Shown: in pieces, positions 17,795 through 26,581 of the stretch
Numbering within the stretch: position 1 is the first letter of the stretch
Layout: each line of letters starts with the position of its first letter
Origin: Sphingopyxis sp. H053
GTDB lineage: Bacteria; Pseudomonadota; Alphaproteobacteria; Sphingomonadales; Sphingomonadaceae
Length of the DNA stretch: 64,000 nt
Assembly: GCF_001468225.1 (NCBI RefSeq)
Contig: NZ_LNRU01000004.1
Coordinates: 124,001 to 188,000, forward strand
Reading direction: 5' to 3'
Notes under the pieces: model-generated
Seen by the model: the letters and a program-made list of their open reading frames with translations, nothing else
The model's database searches: none
What the model was told of the DNA's origin: nothing
Translations under genes and position numbers: made by a program

Positions 17795-18574
17795 GTGGCT
17801 AAAGGGTCGCGGACGAAGCTTCCGCCGCCCTATCTGCGGCGGGTGTGGATGCGCGAGCCCACGCCGGATGCGGACCCGCCCGCGGTCGATCGAGATCAAT
17901 ATCCCTTCAATATCCCCCTATTCGCCGACCCGGCGTTCGAAATCCGGCTCGAGAAACCCGTCACGATATTGGTGGGCGAAAACGGATCGGGCAAATCGAC
18001 CTTGCTCGAAGCGATCGCGGTGCTCGCCGGATTCAGCGAGGGCGGGGGCGGCTATGGCCATATGGCCGTCGAGCGGTCGGACATTTCGGGAAGCGATGGC
18101 GGCATATTGGCCGATGCCCTGCGCGCCGCGTGGCTCCCCAAGATCGGCAAAGGTTTCTTTTTCCGCGCCGAAACCTTCTTCACCCTGGCGCGCTACGTCG
18201 ATCAGGCCGCCCATGACGTTGGCGCAGGACGGCCCGATTATCTGTCCTGGTCGCACGGCGAAGGATTCCTGGGTTTTTTCGAAGAGCGCGCCGATCAACA
18301 GGGCATCTATATTTTCGACGAACCCGAATCGGCGCTGTCGCCGTCGCGCCAGTTCGAATTCCTCAAATTGCTTCGCCGCATCCAGCGCGCGAACAACAGC
18401 CAGATCATCATGGCGACGCATTCGCCGATCCTGATGGCGCTGCCCGACGCCGATCTCTGGCAGATCAGCCCGCTCGGCATCGAGCCGGTCCAGCTCGAAG
18501 ACACGGCGCATTATCGGCTCTATCGCGAATTTATGCTCTATCCGCACGAGACGGTCGAGGCGATGATCGAATAG
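17795..18574 (+). CDS. AAA (ABC-like) ATPase, small stand-alone
   Basis: A 259-residue ATPase with an ABC/SMC-type core: Walker A ILVGENGSGKSTLLEA, Walker B GIYIFDEPESALSP, and a terminal His motif IIMATHSPILMAL. The usual signature region is replaced by YLSWSHGEGFLGFFEER. It starts with GTG just after nadB; an internal ATG at 17849 would remove the conserved LPPPYLRRVW segment. Such stand-alone ATPases are common and mostly uncharacterised. No nuclease partner is adjacent, so a defence role is not supported. Confidence 0.85.
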   Translation: MAKGSRTKLPPPYLRRVWMREPTPDADPPAVDRDQYPFNIPLFADPAFEIRLEKPVTILVGENGSGKSTLLEAIAVLAGFSEGGGGYGHMAVERSDISGSDGGILADALRAAWLPKIGKGFFFRAETFFTLARYVDQAAHDVGAGRPDYLSWSHGEGFLGFFEERADQQGIYIFDEPESALSPSRQFEFLKLLRRIQRANNSQIIMATHSPILMALPDADLWQISPLGIEPVQLEDTAHYRLYREFMLYPHETVEAMIE

Positions 18575-18577
18575 GCG

Positions 18578-18823
18578 TCAGCCCCCGACGCCGAGCAACC
18601 GCCCGACAAAAATCAGCACGATCGCGCCGATGACCGAGGCGAGGCAGCCCGCGCGGCTGAAGTCGCCGCGGCCGCGCGATGTCGCGAGCCCTGCAAGAAG
18701 CGAGCCGCCGATGCCGAGCAGGATCGTCGCGAGCCATCCCATCTCGACCGCGCCGGGATAAAAGAAGCGCGCGAGCGCGCCGATGACGAGGCCCGAGATG
18801 ATCGCGCCGATGATGTTGATCAT
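18578..18823 (-). CDS. GlsB/YeaQ/YmgE family membrane protein
   Basis: An 81-residue, three-helix inner-membrane protein. It begins MINIIGAIISGLVIGALARF and contains MGWLATILLGIGGSLLAG, the glycine-rich pattern of the transglycosylase-associated/GlsB stress family. It overlaps the stop of the M20 gene by four bases (TGA/ATG), so it is translated after it. Function is unknown beyond a link to general stress. Confidence 0.88.
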   Translation of the reverse strand: MINIIGAIISGLVIGALARFFYPGAVEMGWLATILLGIGGSLLAGLATSRGRGDFSRAGCLASVIGAIVLIFVGRLLGVGG

Positions 18824-20025
18824 GCGTTGAACCCTTCGTTGAGAAAGCGCTCGGCGAGCGCGGCGTGTAGCGCCGCGCCGCGCGCCATCACGCTCTCGTC
18901 GAGCACCATATGATTCGAATGGAGGCCGCAGCATTGGCGCCAGTCGCTGCCCGCCGCGCTCGCGCCGAGCCAGAACATCGCGCCTGGGACTTTTTCGAGG
19001 ACGTAGGAGAAATCCTCGGCGCCCATCACCGGATTGTCCATCGTCAGCCAGGCTTGCTCGCCAAAGGTCTCTTCGACCACCGACTGGCCGAAGCTCACCG
19101 CGCGGGCGTCGCATATGGTGACGGGGAAACCTTCCTCGATCGTCACCTCGGCGGTGCAGCCATGCGCTTCGGCGATCGCGGGGGCGAGGCGCTTCAGCTC
19201 GCGCGCGACCATCGCGCGGCGTTCGGGCGAGAGCGTGCGGATCGTGCCGAGCATCTCGGCGCTTTCGGGGATGATATTGTTCGTCGTGCCCGCCGCGATC
19301 TTGGCGATGGTGACAACCGCGGGATCGAAAACTGATATGCGGCGCGTGACCATAGTCTGGATCGCGGTGACGATCGAACAGGCAACGGGGATCGGGTCGA
19401 TGCTGTCGTGCGGCATCGATGCATGGCCGCCCGCGCCCTTGACGATGATCGAAAGGACATCGGACGAGGCGAGCAGCGGCCCCGCGCGCCCCGCAAAAAT
19501 CCCGTGCGGCGCGTTGGGCATGATGTGGAGCGCGAAGGCGGCGTCGGGCAGCGGGTCGATGATCCCGTCATCGAGCATGAAGCGCGCGCCATGATGCCCC
19601 TCCTCGCCCGGCTGGAACATGAACATCACGGTGCCGGGCAGCCGGTCGCGCGCGGTGCACAGCAGCTTCGCCGCGCCGACGAGCATCGCGACATGCGTGT
19701 CGTGCCCGCACGCGTGCATCGCGCCGGCGATCTCGGAGGTGAAGTCGAGCCCGGTGTCCTCGAGCAAAGGCAGCGCATCCATGTCGCCGCGCAGCAGCAC
19801 GGTGCGCCCGTTCGCGGGTCCGCGGAGGATCGCGATCAGGCCCGTGGTCGACGGCCCCTCGCGAAATTCGAGCGGCAGCCCCGCGAGCGCGTCCTTGATC
19901 TTCGCGAGCGTCTTCGGGTTTTGCAGCCCGAGTTCGGGCTCGCGATGGATCGCGCGGCGGAGGTCGACGAGGTCGGGGAGGAGGGTTTCGGCCTCGGCGG
20001 GCCAGCTATGTGATAGGGTGTCCAT
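18820..20025 (-). CDS. M20 family amidohydrolase (hippurate hydrolase-like)
   Basis: A 401-residue zinc amidohydrolase of the M20D group, which cleaves N-acyl amino acids or related amides. Metal and active-site motifs are LLRGDMDALPL, MHACGHDTHVAML, MFQPGEEGHHGA (catalytic Glu), and MGAEDFSYVLEKVPG near the C-terminus. I use the ATG at 20025 (MDTLSHS) rather than a TTG at 20049. No signal peptide. Confidence 0.92.
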   Translation of the reverse strand: MDTLSHSWPAEAETLLPDLVDLRRAIHREPELGLQNPKTLAKIKDALAGLPLEFREGPSTTGLIAILRGPANGRTVLLRGDMDALPLLEDTGLDFTSEIAGAMHACGHDTHVAMLVGAAKLLCTARDRLPGTVMFMFQPGEEGHHGARFMLDDGIIDPLPDAAFALHIMPNAPHGIFAGRAGPLLASSDVLSIIVKGAGGHASMPHDSIDPIPVACSIVTAIQTMVTRRISVFDPAVVTIAKIAAGTTNNIIPESAEMLGTIRTLSPERRAMVARELKRLAPAIAEAHGCTAEVTIEEGFPVTICDARAVSFGQSVVEETFGEQAWLTMDNPVMGAEDFSYVLEKVPGAMFWLGASAAGSDWRQCCGLHSNHMVLDESVMARGAALHAALAERFLNEGFNA

Positions 20026-20218
20026 GCGGCGACTGTGCCGCGGACCCAAGCTCGTGTCGAGGCTGATGAACGCTTATATTTGAGCCAATGCGTCACGCGG
20101 CGCGGAACGCGCACGCTCCGTTGGTTTGATTATCTTGATAAAATCTGTTTGTCTTGAATTCCTAGATTACCTTTATATCCTTGATGGGGTCATTTTGATA
20201 TGCTACGGGGCATTTGTG

Positions 20219-21358
20219 ATGAACTCGATAACTGCGTCAGACGAGACTATGTCGCCGGAAAAGAGGCGTCGGGGTGAAGGCAAAGGCAGCAGCTTTTTTG
20301 CCGTCGGCAGAGATGTTTGGGAGACGCTTTGGAATGTTCCCACCACCAACCGCCTCAATCTAGTTCTCACATATTTTACGCTGTTGGCGGGTACGGGCAG
20401 CGATCATCGCCTCACAAAATGGTCGGCTTCAGCCTGTGAGCAATATCTTGGAATTGGTAAGCCCCGCGCAAAGCATGCGATTGACGAACTGATCAAAAGC
20501 AAGCTGGTCAAGCATACAGACAAGTCAACTCGCCTGTCTCCCCAGTACGAATTGCCCGAGCTTCCGTTGGACGCGGAGCCAATTTTTCTTCCCGTGCAAG
20601 CTCTGACGGGCCTCAAAGGCGAAAATCCGATGTTCCGGCGAGTGCGTGAAACGGGCGACGCAATGGTACTTCGTATGCTGGTGGACTTGTATGGCATGGT
20701 CGAAACCGATGCCACTTTTGGCATTCCGATCAGTAATCTCCGCAATGGTGGCCACGCTAACGCTGAGGCGATCTCTCGGAAAGTAGCGCAAGTCGGTGTT
20801 CACGCGGTCTGGGCGCTTGAGGAAGGGACATATCAAAACGCGGGCGGTGACTGGACTGTTCGTCATGCGTCCAAGAGTCGTAAAAATGGAGAGCGTGACT
20901 GGTCGGTATTTTGGGAGCGGATAGGGCAGCTCAAGCAGATTGGCGCCATCTACTACGAGCCTTGGCTCTTCGAGGGCGCTGAGCTGGATGCAGAGCCTCT
21001 TATGCCCCTTGATCCAGCTGGGCTTTATCAGGTTTCCGAGCGCGATGATGGCGGGCGGTTGACAAGGCTCGCCCATGATACCGCGTACGCGCTGGTTAGC
21101 GAGGAGCGCCCCTACGTTTTTGAAAACTCAGGTGCGGATTACTTTGTGCCTTTGCCCTTGCACCATCAACCTCCCGCACTGAGAGGTGTTGCGAGGCTTC
21201 GTGTGGAGGCGGATACGCCGGGCCGACGTCTTGCATGGAAGCGTCGTCGGACGCTCGTCGAGAATTGGGAAAAGGCGCTTTCGCAGTTGCTGAGTGATGC
21301 GCAGCAGGGACATTTTGATCGACCCATGCAACGCGGCACTAAGGGGGGCAAGCGATGA
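20219..21358 (+). CDS. Protein of unknown function, low GC, possibly acquired
   Basis: A 379-residue protein with no family I recognise with certainty. It begins MNSITASDETMSPEKRRRGE. The part around residues 60-120 (WSASACEQYLGIGKPRAKHA, then IDELIKSKLVKH) looks like a winged-helix DNA-binding fold. The C-terminus is basic (PGRRLAWKRRRTL). Its codon use and the AT-rich 200 bp upstream differ from both neighbours, which are normal metabolic genes. I have a weak memory of similar proteins on sphingomonad plasmids and islands. A replication-initiator role is possible but unproven. Confidence 0.65.
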   Translation: MNSITASDETMSPEKRRRGEGKGSSFFAVGRDVWETLWNVPTTNRLNLVLTYFTLLAGTGSDHRLTKWSASACEQYLGIGKPRAKHAIDELIKSKLVKHTDKSTRLSPQYELPELPLDAEPIFLPVQALTGLKGENPMFRRVRETGDAMVLRMLVDLYGMVETDATFGIPISNLRNGGHANAEAISRKVAQVGVHAVWALEEGTYQNAGGDWTVRHASKSRKNGERDWSVFWERIGQLKQIGAIYYEPWLFEGAELDAEPLMPLDPAGLYQVSERDDGGRLTRLAHDTAYALVSEERPYVFENSGADYFVPLPLHHQPPALRGVARLRVEADTPGRRLAWKRRRTLVENWEKALSQLLSDAQQGHFDRPMQRGTKGGKR

Positions 21359-21444
21359 TCCAGCTAGCATTTGATGGCGCTGGTTTCGTGGCGGCTTGTA
21401 CTGGAATTGCAGCCATTATCGGCTCTTCAGCAACCCTTGTCTAG
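21355..21444 (+). CDS. Possible 29-residue hydrophobic peptide, translationally coupled
   Basis: The ORF starts in an ATGA overlap with the stop of the preceding gene and encodes MIQLAFDGAGF, then a hydrophobic stretch (VAACTGIAAIIGSS) and ends ATLV. It is one membrane span long. The coupling is the main evidence; no homology can be judged. Confidence 0.35.
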   Translation: MIQLAFDGAGFVAACTGIAAIIGSSATLV

Positions 21445-21483
21445 GCCATTCGGAGAGATCCACGAGGCTCGGAAAGGCGAGGG

Positions 21484-22665
21484 TCATCCCGACTTCCGCC
21501 CCGCGAATAACTGCCGCCCGGCGAGATCGAGCATGATTTCCTCGCTGCCGCCGCCTATCGCATTGACGCGCACCTCGCGGTAAATGCGTTCAACCTTGCT
21601 GCCGGTGATATAGGACGCGCCGCCGAGCACCTGCGCCGCCTCGCGCGCGACGGCCTCCAGCATGCGCGTCGCCTGCACCTTCAGCATTGCGAAGTCGGCA
21701 GGGCGGTCCTTGCCGTTTTTGACCTGCCAGGCGCAAAGGTCGACCCACGCCTGCGTCGCCTCGATCTGGCGCTCCATGTCGGCGAGCTTGATGCGGATCG
21801 ACTGGTGGCCGACGAGCGGCTTGCCGAAGGTCTCGCGGTTCTGCGCCCATTCGGCGGCCTCGGCCATCGCGACGCGCGCGTAGGCGCAGCAACCCATCGC
21901 CATGCCGAGCCGCTCGCTGTTGAAATTGCGCATGATGCCGATGAAGCCGGCATTCTCTTGGCCGATGAGGTTTTCGGCCGGGACGCGGACGCCATCGAAA
22001 TGGATCGCGGCGGTGTCGCTGCAGCGCCAGCCCATCTTGTCGAGCCGCGTGCGCTCGACGCCGGGGCTGTCCATGTCGATGAGGAGCAGCGAAATGCCCG
22101 CGGCTCCCGGCCCGCCGGTGCGCACCGCGCAGGTCAGCCAGTCGGCGCGCATGCCGCTGGTGATGAACATCTTGCCGCCGTTGACGATATAATCGTCGCC
22201 GTCCCTCACCGCGGTCGTCTTGAGGTTCGCAACGTCGCTGCCGCCGCCCGCCTCGGTGATGCCGAGTGCAATGATCTTGTCGCCCGCGAGGACGGGCGGC
22301 GCGATGCGTTGCTTCAGCTCATCGGAGCCGCGCGCAATGATCGGGGGCAGGCCGATGCCGTGGGTCATCAGCGAGGCGCCTACGCCCCCCGCGCCGACCG
22401 CGGCGAGTTCCTCGGTCAGCACGAGGCTGTGGAAATTGTCGAAGCCGGTGCTGTGCCCGCCATATTGTTCGGGAAAGCGGAGGCCAAGGATGCCCGCCTC
22501 CGCAGCTTTCTTGTGGAGTTCGCGCGGCAACTCGCCCTCGGCCTCCCAACGGTCGATGTTGGGCGCGATCTCGCGCGCGACGAAGCGGCGGACGCTCTGC
22601 GCCAGCGCTTCGTGGGTTTCGTCATAATAGGGCGATCTTGCGCGCCAGTCGTCAAAGGCTGTCAT
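21484..22665 (-). CDS. Acyl-CoA dehydrogenase
   Basis: A 393-residue FAD enzyme that makes 2-enoyl-CoA in fatty or branched-chain acid breakdown. It shows LGLRFPEQYGGHSTG, the FAD-binding ALGITEAGGGSDVANLKT, DYIVNGGKMFITSGMRADW, and the C-terminal AIGGGSEEIMLDLAGRQL. Chain-length specificity cannot be told. It is divergent from the dipeptidase gene. Confidence 0.92.
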   Translation of the reverse strand: MTAFDDWRARSPYYDETHEALAQSVRRFVAREIAPNIDRWEAEGELPRELHKKAAEAGILGLRFPEQYGGHSTGFDNFHSLVLTEELAAVGAGGVGASLMTHGIGLPPIIARGSDELKQRIAPPVLAGDKIIALGITEAGGGSDVANLKTTAVRDGDDYIVNGGKMFITSGMRADWLTCAVRTGGPGAAGISLLLIDMDSPGVERTRLDKMGWRCSDTAAIHFDGVRVPAENLIGQENAGFIGIMRNFNSERLGMAMGCCAYARVAMAEAAEWAQNRETFGKPLVGHQSIRIKLADMERQIEATQAWVDLCAWQVKNGKDRPADFAMLKVQATRMLEAVAREAAQVLGGASYITGSKVERIYREVRVNAIGGGSEEIMLDLAGRQLFAGRKSG

Positions 22666-22743
22666 GGTGCGATGCTGCGCGGCGTTGACGTTCCCGTCAA
22701 GTCGGGCTTGCGCTGCGGCAACAAGGACTTAAGGTCGCGCGCC

Positions 22744-24015
22744 ATGACAAAGCCCTTCCTGCTCGCCGGCCTCGCCGCATTCGCCCTGATCTCCACCCCC
22801 GCGATGGCGCAAAAGTCGCCCGAAGCGACCGCCGAAGCCGCGCTCAAAAAGGCGCCGGTGTTCGACGGGCACAATGACGTGCCATGGGCGCTGCGGCTGC
22901 GCGAGGGCAATGTCATCAACGGCTTCGATTTCCAGGACACGACCGACACCGTCAAGCCCGACGCGACCCCGCCCGAAATCGCGATGCACACCGACCTGAT
23001 GCGGCTGCGCAAGGGGCATGTCGGCGCGCAATTCTGGTCGGTCTATGTGCCGAGCAACCCGAACGAGCAGCTGGCGGTGCAGCAGACGATCGAACAGATC
23101 GACGTGATGAAGCGCTTGGTTGCGCGTTACCCCAACGACCTCGCGCTCGCATCGACCTCGACCGAGCTCGAAAAGGCGATGAAGGCGGGCAAGATCGCCG
23201 GGATGCTCGGCATGGAGGGCGGCCATTCGATCGGCTCGTCGCTCGCGGTGCTGCGCCAGATGTACGATCTGGGCGCGCGCTATATGACGCTCACCCATTC
23301 GAAGAATCTCAGCTGGGCCGACGCCGCTACCGACGCGCCCGCGCACGATGGCCTCACCGATTTCGGCCGCCAGGTGGTGCGCGAGATGAACCGCATCGGG
23401 ATGATCGTCGATCTGAGCCACGTCAGCGAAGCGACGATGAAGGATGCGCTCGAGGTATCGAAGGCGCCGGTGATGTTCAGCCACTCGGGCGTCCGCGCGA
23501 TCAATCCGCATCCGCGCAACGTTCCCGACAGCGTGCTGCCTGCGGTGAAGGCCAATGGCGGGATCGTGATGATCGTGCTGCTGCCGGGTTTCCTCGATGC
23601 CGATGTCCGCGCGCAGGGGCTGGCGCGCACCGCCGAGCAGGCGCGGTTGAAGGCGATGTATCCGGGCGATCCGGCGGCGGAGAAGGCGGCGCTCAAGGCG
23701 TGGGACGCGGCCAATCCGATGCCGACGACCAGTATCGCCAAGGTTGCCGAGCATATCGATCATCTCAAAAAGACGATCGGGGTCGATCATATCGGGCTCG
23801 GCGGCGATTATGACGGGATGGATTCGGCGCCGGTCGGGATGGAGGATGTGTCGGGATACCCCGCGCTGTTCACCGAACTCGCGAAGCGCGGATACAGTCA
23901 GGCCGATCTCGAGAAGATCGCGAGCGGCAACATGCTGCGTGTGCTGAAGGCGGTCGAGACCTATGCGGCGAGCCAGAAGGGCCAGCCGCCGATCGAAACG
24001 CCGGTCGCGAAATAA
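22744..24015 (+). CDS. M19 family membrane-type dipeptidase, exported
   Basis: A 423-residue zinc dipeptidase of the renal-dipeptidase family with a signal peptide (MTKPFLLAGLAAFALISTPA). Motifs: VFDGHNDVPWALR (His-x-Asp zinc ligands), LGMEGGHSIGSSLAVLR (bridging Glu), LTHSKNLSWADA, VDLSHVSEATM, MFSHSGVRAI, and HIGLGGDYDGMDSAP (Asp). It acts in the periplasm on dipeptides, possibly D-amino acid ones. The start at 22744 is given by the signal peptide. Confidence 0.93.
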   Translation: MTKPFLLAGLAAFALISTPAMAQKSPEATAEAALKKAPVFDGHNDVPWALRLREGNVINGFDFQDTTDTVKPDATPPEIAMHTDLMRLRKGHVGAQFWSVYVPSNPNEQLAVQQTIEQIDVMKRLVARYPNDLALASTSTELEKAMKAGKIAGMLGMEGGHSIGSSLAVLRQMYDLGARYMTLTHSKNLSWADAATDAPAHDGLTDFGRQVVREMNRIGMIVDLSHVSEATMKDALEVSKAPVMFSHSGVRAINPHPRNVPDSVLPAVKANGGIVMIVLLPGFLDADVRAQGLARTAEQARLKAMYPGDPAAEKAALKAWDAANPMPTTSIAKVAEHIDHLKKTIGVDHIGLGGDYDGMDSAPVGMEDVSGYPALFTELAKRGYSQADLEKIASGNMLRVLKAVETYAASQKGQPPIETPVAK

Positions 24016-24018
24016 GAG

Positions 24019-24420
24019 CTAGGGGCGGCGGCGAAACGGCCAGTCGGTCGCGCCGCCCGCCCATAGCGCCCACCAGATGATGAGCGGCTGTGCGGCAAGG
24101 CGCGGGCCGTGATACCACCAGCTCAAAGTCTCGCCGCCGATCGCGATATTGGCGAGCGCGTGGTGAAAATTGGCGGGCCAGACGCAGAGCGCATAGAGCG
24201 CGAGGCCCCAGCCGGCCGCCTTGCGCGTCGCCGGGATCATAAGGCCGACCGCGCCCGCGATCTCGGCGATGCCGGTCGCGGCGACGACCAGCCCGGGCTG
24301 CGGCACCCACGGCGGCGTGATTGCGAGGAAGGGCGCGGGGGCCGCAAGGTGGCGATAGCCCGCATAGCCATAAGCCAGCGCGAGCAGCCAGCGCAGTGCC
24401 GTGCGGACCGGGGCGTTCAA
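24019..24420 (-). CDS. DoxX family membrane protein
   Basis: A 133-residue protein with about four membrane helices. WLLALAYGYAGYRHLAAPAP and LVVAATGIAEIAGAVGLM are typical of DoxX-like proteins. The stop is 3 bases from the convergent dipeptidase stop, and its start overlaps the stop of the reductase gene by 4 bases. Function unknown. Confidence 0.82.
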   Translation of the reverse strand: MNAPVRTALRWLLALAYGYAGYRHLAAPAPFLAITPPWVPQPGLVVAATGIAEIAGAVGLMIPATRKAAGWGLALYALCVWPANFHHALANIAIGGETLSWWYHGPRLAAQPLIIWWALWAGGATDWPFRRRP

Positions 24421-25709
24421 CGCCCGAGCGCGGTGAGCATCGCCTCGATGCTGGTGAATTTTTCGCGCGGGCGGCCGTCGAGCGCGGCCGCGACCTCCGC
24501 CTCCTCGATTCGGCGCCAGTCGCGGAAGGTGACGGGGGTGACATCGCGACTGGCGAGCAGCGCATCGAGACCGGGGCGTCCCGCCTTGCCCGCACCGCGG
24601 CCGATATCCTCGAGCACCATTTCGCCGATGCGCGCGCCGTCGGGCTTGTTGGTGCCGATCGTTCCCGACGGGCCGCGCCGCGCCCAGCCGACCGCGTAGA
24701 GACCGGGCAGGATGCGCCCTTCGTCGCTCGCGAAACGCCCGCGGCCATGCTCATAAGGGACGCCGGGGATCGGCGGGGTCTGGTAACCGATGCAGCTGAT
24801 CACCAGCCCGGCATCGAGCGCATAGGTCTCGCCCGTGCCGTGACTGGTGAGGTCGGCGTCGAGCGTCGTGCGCTCGACGATCACGCGCTGCACCCGGCCG
24901 TCGCCTTCGATCGCGATGGGCATGGCGAAGAAGTCGAAATCGATCGTCACCGGCTTGGCGACCGGGTTGGCGGTGAAGCTGCGCAGGTGGGTGACCGACT
25001 TGCGCATGCCGGGTTCGAGCATGGCGTCGTCGCCCTCGGGCGGCAGGTCGGCGGGGTCGACGCGCGGGCTGGCGCGTTCGAGATGGCCGAGTTCGCCGAG
25101 CTCCTTCGGCGTCATCGCGATCTGGTGCGGGCCGCGGCGGCCGAGGATCTGGATATGGCGCACCGCGCTTTGCGCCAGTGCATCGCGAGCGTGCGCGACG
25201 ATGTCGCTACCCGCGAATTCGCCCGGCGTCTTGGCGAGGATGCGCGCGACGTCGAGCGCGACATTGCCGTTGCCGATCACCACGACGCCGGGGGCGTCGA
25301 GCGGCGGGTTCAGATCGGCGAAGTCGGGATGGCCGTTGTACCAGCCGACAAAGGCGGCGCTGCCGATCACGCCGGGCAGGTCGGCGCCGGAGATGTCGAG
25401 CGGCCGGTCGTTGGGTGCGCCGGTTGCGAGGATGACGGCGTCGTAAAGGCCGACAAGTTCGTCGATCGTCACGTCGGTGCCGACCGACACATGGCCGACG
25501 AAACGGACATTGTCGGTGAGCGCGGTGCCCTCATAGCGGCGCGACACCGCCTTGATCGACTGGTGGTCGGGCGCGACCCCGGTGCGGATCAGGCCATAGG
25601 GGACGGGCAGCCGGTCGATGACGTCGACCGCGATATCGTCCGCTTTCTGTAATGTTTCGGCTGTATAATAACCCGCAGGGCCCGACCCGACGATCGCGAC
25701 ATGACGCAT
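24417..25709 (-). CDS. FAD-dependent ferredoxin/adrenodoxin reductase-like protein
   Basis: A 430-residue flavoprotein of the FprA/adrenodoxin reductase type, which passes electrons between NADPH and a ferredoxin. It shows MRHVAIVGSGPAGYYTAETL (FAD), LPVPYGLIRTGVAPDHQ (family hallmark), VVIGNGNVALDVARIL (NADPH), and YAVGWARRGPSGTIGTNKPD (C-terminal FAD site). The start at 25709 has GGAG nine bases upstream; a TTG one codon earlier is rejected. Ferredoxin and P450 genes are not nearby. Confidence 0.92.
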   Translation of the reverse strand: MRHVAIVGSGPAGYYTAETLQKADDIAVDVIDRLPVPYGLIRTGVAPDHQSIKAVSRRYEGTALTDNVRFVGHVSVGTDVTIDELVGLYDAVILATGAPNDRPLDISGADLPGVIGSAAFVGWYNGHPDFADLNPPLDAPGVVVIGNGNVALDVARILAKTPGEFAGSDIVAHARDALAQSAVRHIQILGRRGPHQIAMTPKELGELGHLERASPRVDPADLPPEGDDAMLEPGMRKSVTHLRSFTANPVAKPVTIDFDFFAMPIAIEGDGRVQRVIVERTTLDADLTSHGTGETYALDAGLVISCIGYQTPPIPGVPYEHGRGRFASDEGRILPGLYAVGWARRGPSGTIGTNKPDGARIGEMVLEDIGRGAGKAGRPGLDALLASRDVTPVTFRDWRRIEEAEVAAALDGRPREKFTSIEAMLTALGR

Positions 25710-25859
25710 CAACCCACTCCTTCGGGTGTCCGCGCGGGCGCGCGGCCCCTATCTTGTTATGCGGGCGATGCTAGCGGCGAAATGCGTCAGGGCAAGCGGA
25801 CTTGTTCGAGTGGGCGAACCGGCCTTGACAGCGGGCCCGTGCAGTCATATTTGGCCCGC

Positions 25860-25887
25860 CTCTGCTGCCCTGTCGTCTAATGGTAAG
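25860..25887 (+). repeat. attL: copy of the tRNA-Gln 5' end
   Basis: These 28 bases are identical to 28198-28225, which covers six bases upstream plus the acceptor and D-arm start of tRNA-Gln. Here the match stops after GGTAAG and the tRNA is not completed, so this is a direct-repeat scar at the left edge of the integrase element. Confidence 0.8.
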
Positions 25888-25973
25888 TTCGCATCGACGG
25901 CCGCAATTTCAATCACTTACAACAAGATTTCGTGCAGACATCGTGTCTAACTTGGGCACATGTCGCAATGACG

Positions 25974-26003
25974 AAGCCCCGCCGCATTTCTGCGTCGGGG
26001 CTT
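25974..26003. terminator. Terminator-like hairpin in the integrase element
   Basis: A 13 bp stem (AAGCCCCGCCGCA / TGCGTCGGGGCTT, one mismatch) with loop TTTC. Only a short T run follows, so it is a moderate terminator at best. Confidence 0.5.
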
Positions 26004-26109
26004 TGCCGGGGACACCCCAGGCCGATTCGTACGGAGCCTGGATTGTCGGTTGAGGAACGAGCCTCCTATATCGGCGCCGTCAAAGGGGCGCGGCGCGCTT
26101 CGCCCGTCT

Positions 26110-26268
26110 CTAGCCGGGCGGCTTTACGGGGTTGCCGCACACGGTATCGTGCTTCGCGTTGTGCGCGTCGATCTGCCGCACCGTCTCGTCACTATCGGCA
26201 CGGTTTCCGATATCGTCGGCCTGGCCCAACGCCATCTGCGCATAGCTGACCAAGCGCGGCGAAATCAC
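26110..26268 (-). CDS. Possible short phage-type protein remnant
   Basis: A GTG-started frame of 52 codons: VISPRLVSYAQMALGQADD, then IGNRADSDETVRQIDAHNAK and a Cys-containing tail. The composition looks coding, and the frame stays open upstream for about 20 more residues. It lies antisense to the start of the next gene in part. I do not recognise it with confidence. Confidence 0.35.
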   Translation of the reverse strand: MISPRLVSYAQMALGQADDIGNRADSDETVRQIDAHNAKHDTVCGNPVKPPG

Positions 26269-26287
26269 CCAATCATGGTTCAACGAA

Positions 26288-26581
26288 ATGACCCATTTCG
26301 ATGACCATTGGACTTGGAAACTGTGGCAGGAAGCCGCGAGCGGTCGCATGGAGTCGACGTCGTTTAAAGGCTGGGATTTCCATATTTTGCCGGGCCTCTC
26401 CAATCGCGTCTTTGCCACATCGGGCGGCCTGCGCTTCGGCAAAACGGTCGTGATCGAAGGGCTCCAGCCGGCCACGCCAAAGGTGACGGCGGTGCCGCTC
26501 GAATATGCGCCTGACCTGCCCGCGTTGTCCGTCGTGCGCTGCGACTGCCTCTCACGCCGACTGGAACTGATCGATGGCTAA
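26288..26581 (+). CDS. Small protein upstream of integrase
   Basis: A 97-residue protein: MTHFDDHWTWKLWQEAASGR at the N-terminus and VRCDCLSRRLELIDG at the end. Its stop overlaps the integrase start by 8 bases, so the two are probably co-translated. The location is where excisionases or regulators sit, but it does not look like a helix-turn-helix protein. Function unknown. Confidence 0.55.
   Translation: MTHFDDHWTWKLWQEAASGRMESTSFKGWDFHILPGLSNRVFATSGGLRFGKTVVIEGLQPATPKVTAVPLEYAPDLPALSVVRCDCLSRRLELIDG

Larger units (their letters stand above)
25888..26287. other. Left end of the integrase element, mostly non-coding
   Basis: This 400 bp stretch holds a copy of GTCGCAATGA (25962-25971), a terminator-like hairpin at 25974-26003, and on the minus strand a short possible gene (26110-26268). 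Otherwise I see nothing. Confidence 0.5.

Noticed and set aside
17795..18574. Defence ATPase (OLD or PtuA-like)
   Set aside because: No nuclease domain or partner; it sits in core genes after nadB.
20219..21358. Plasmid replication initiator RepA
   Set aside because: A winged-helix-like part and low GC are suggestive, but there are no iterons nearby and no motif I can assign.
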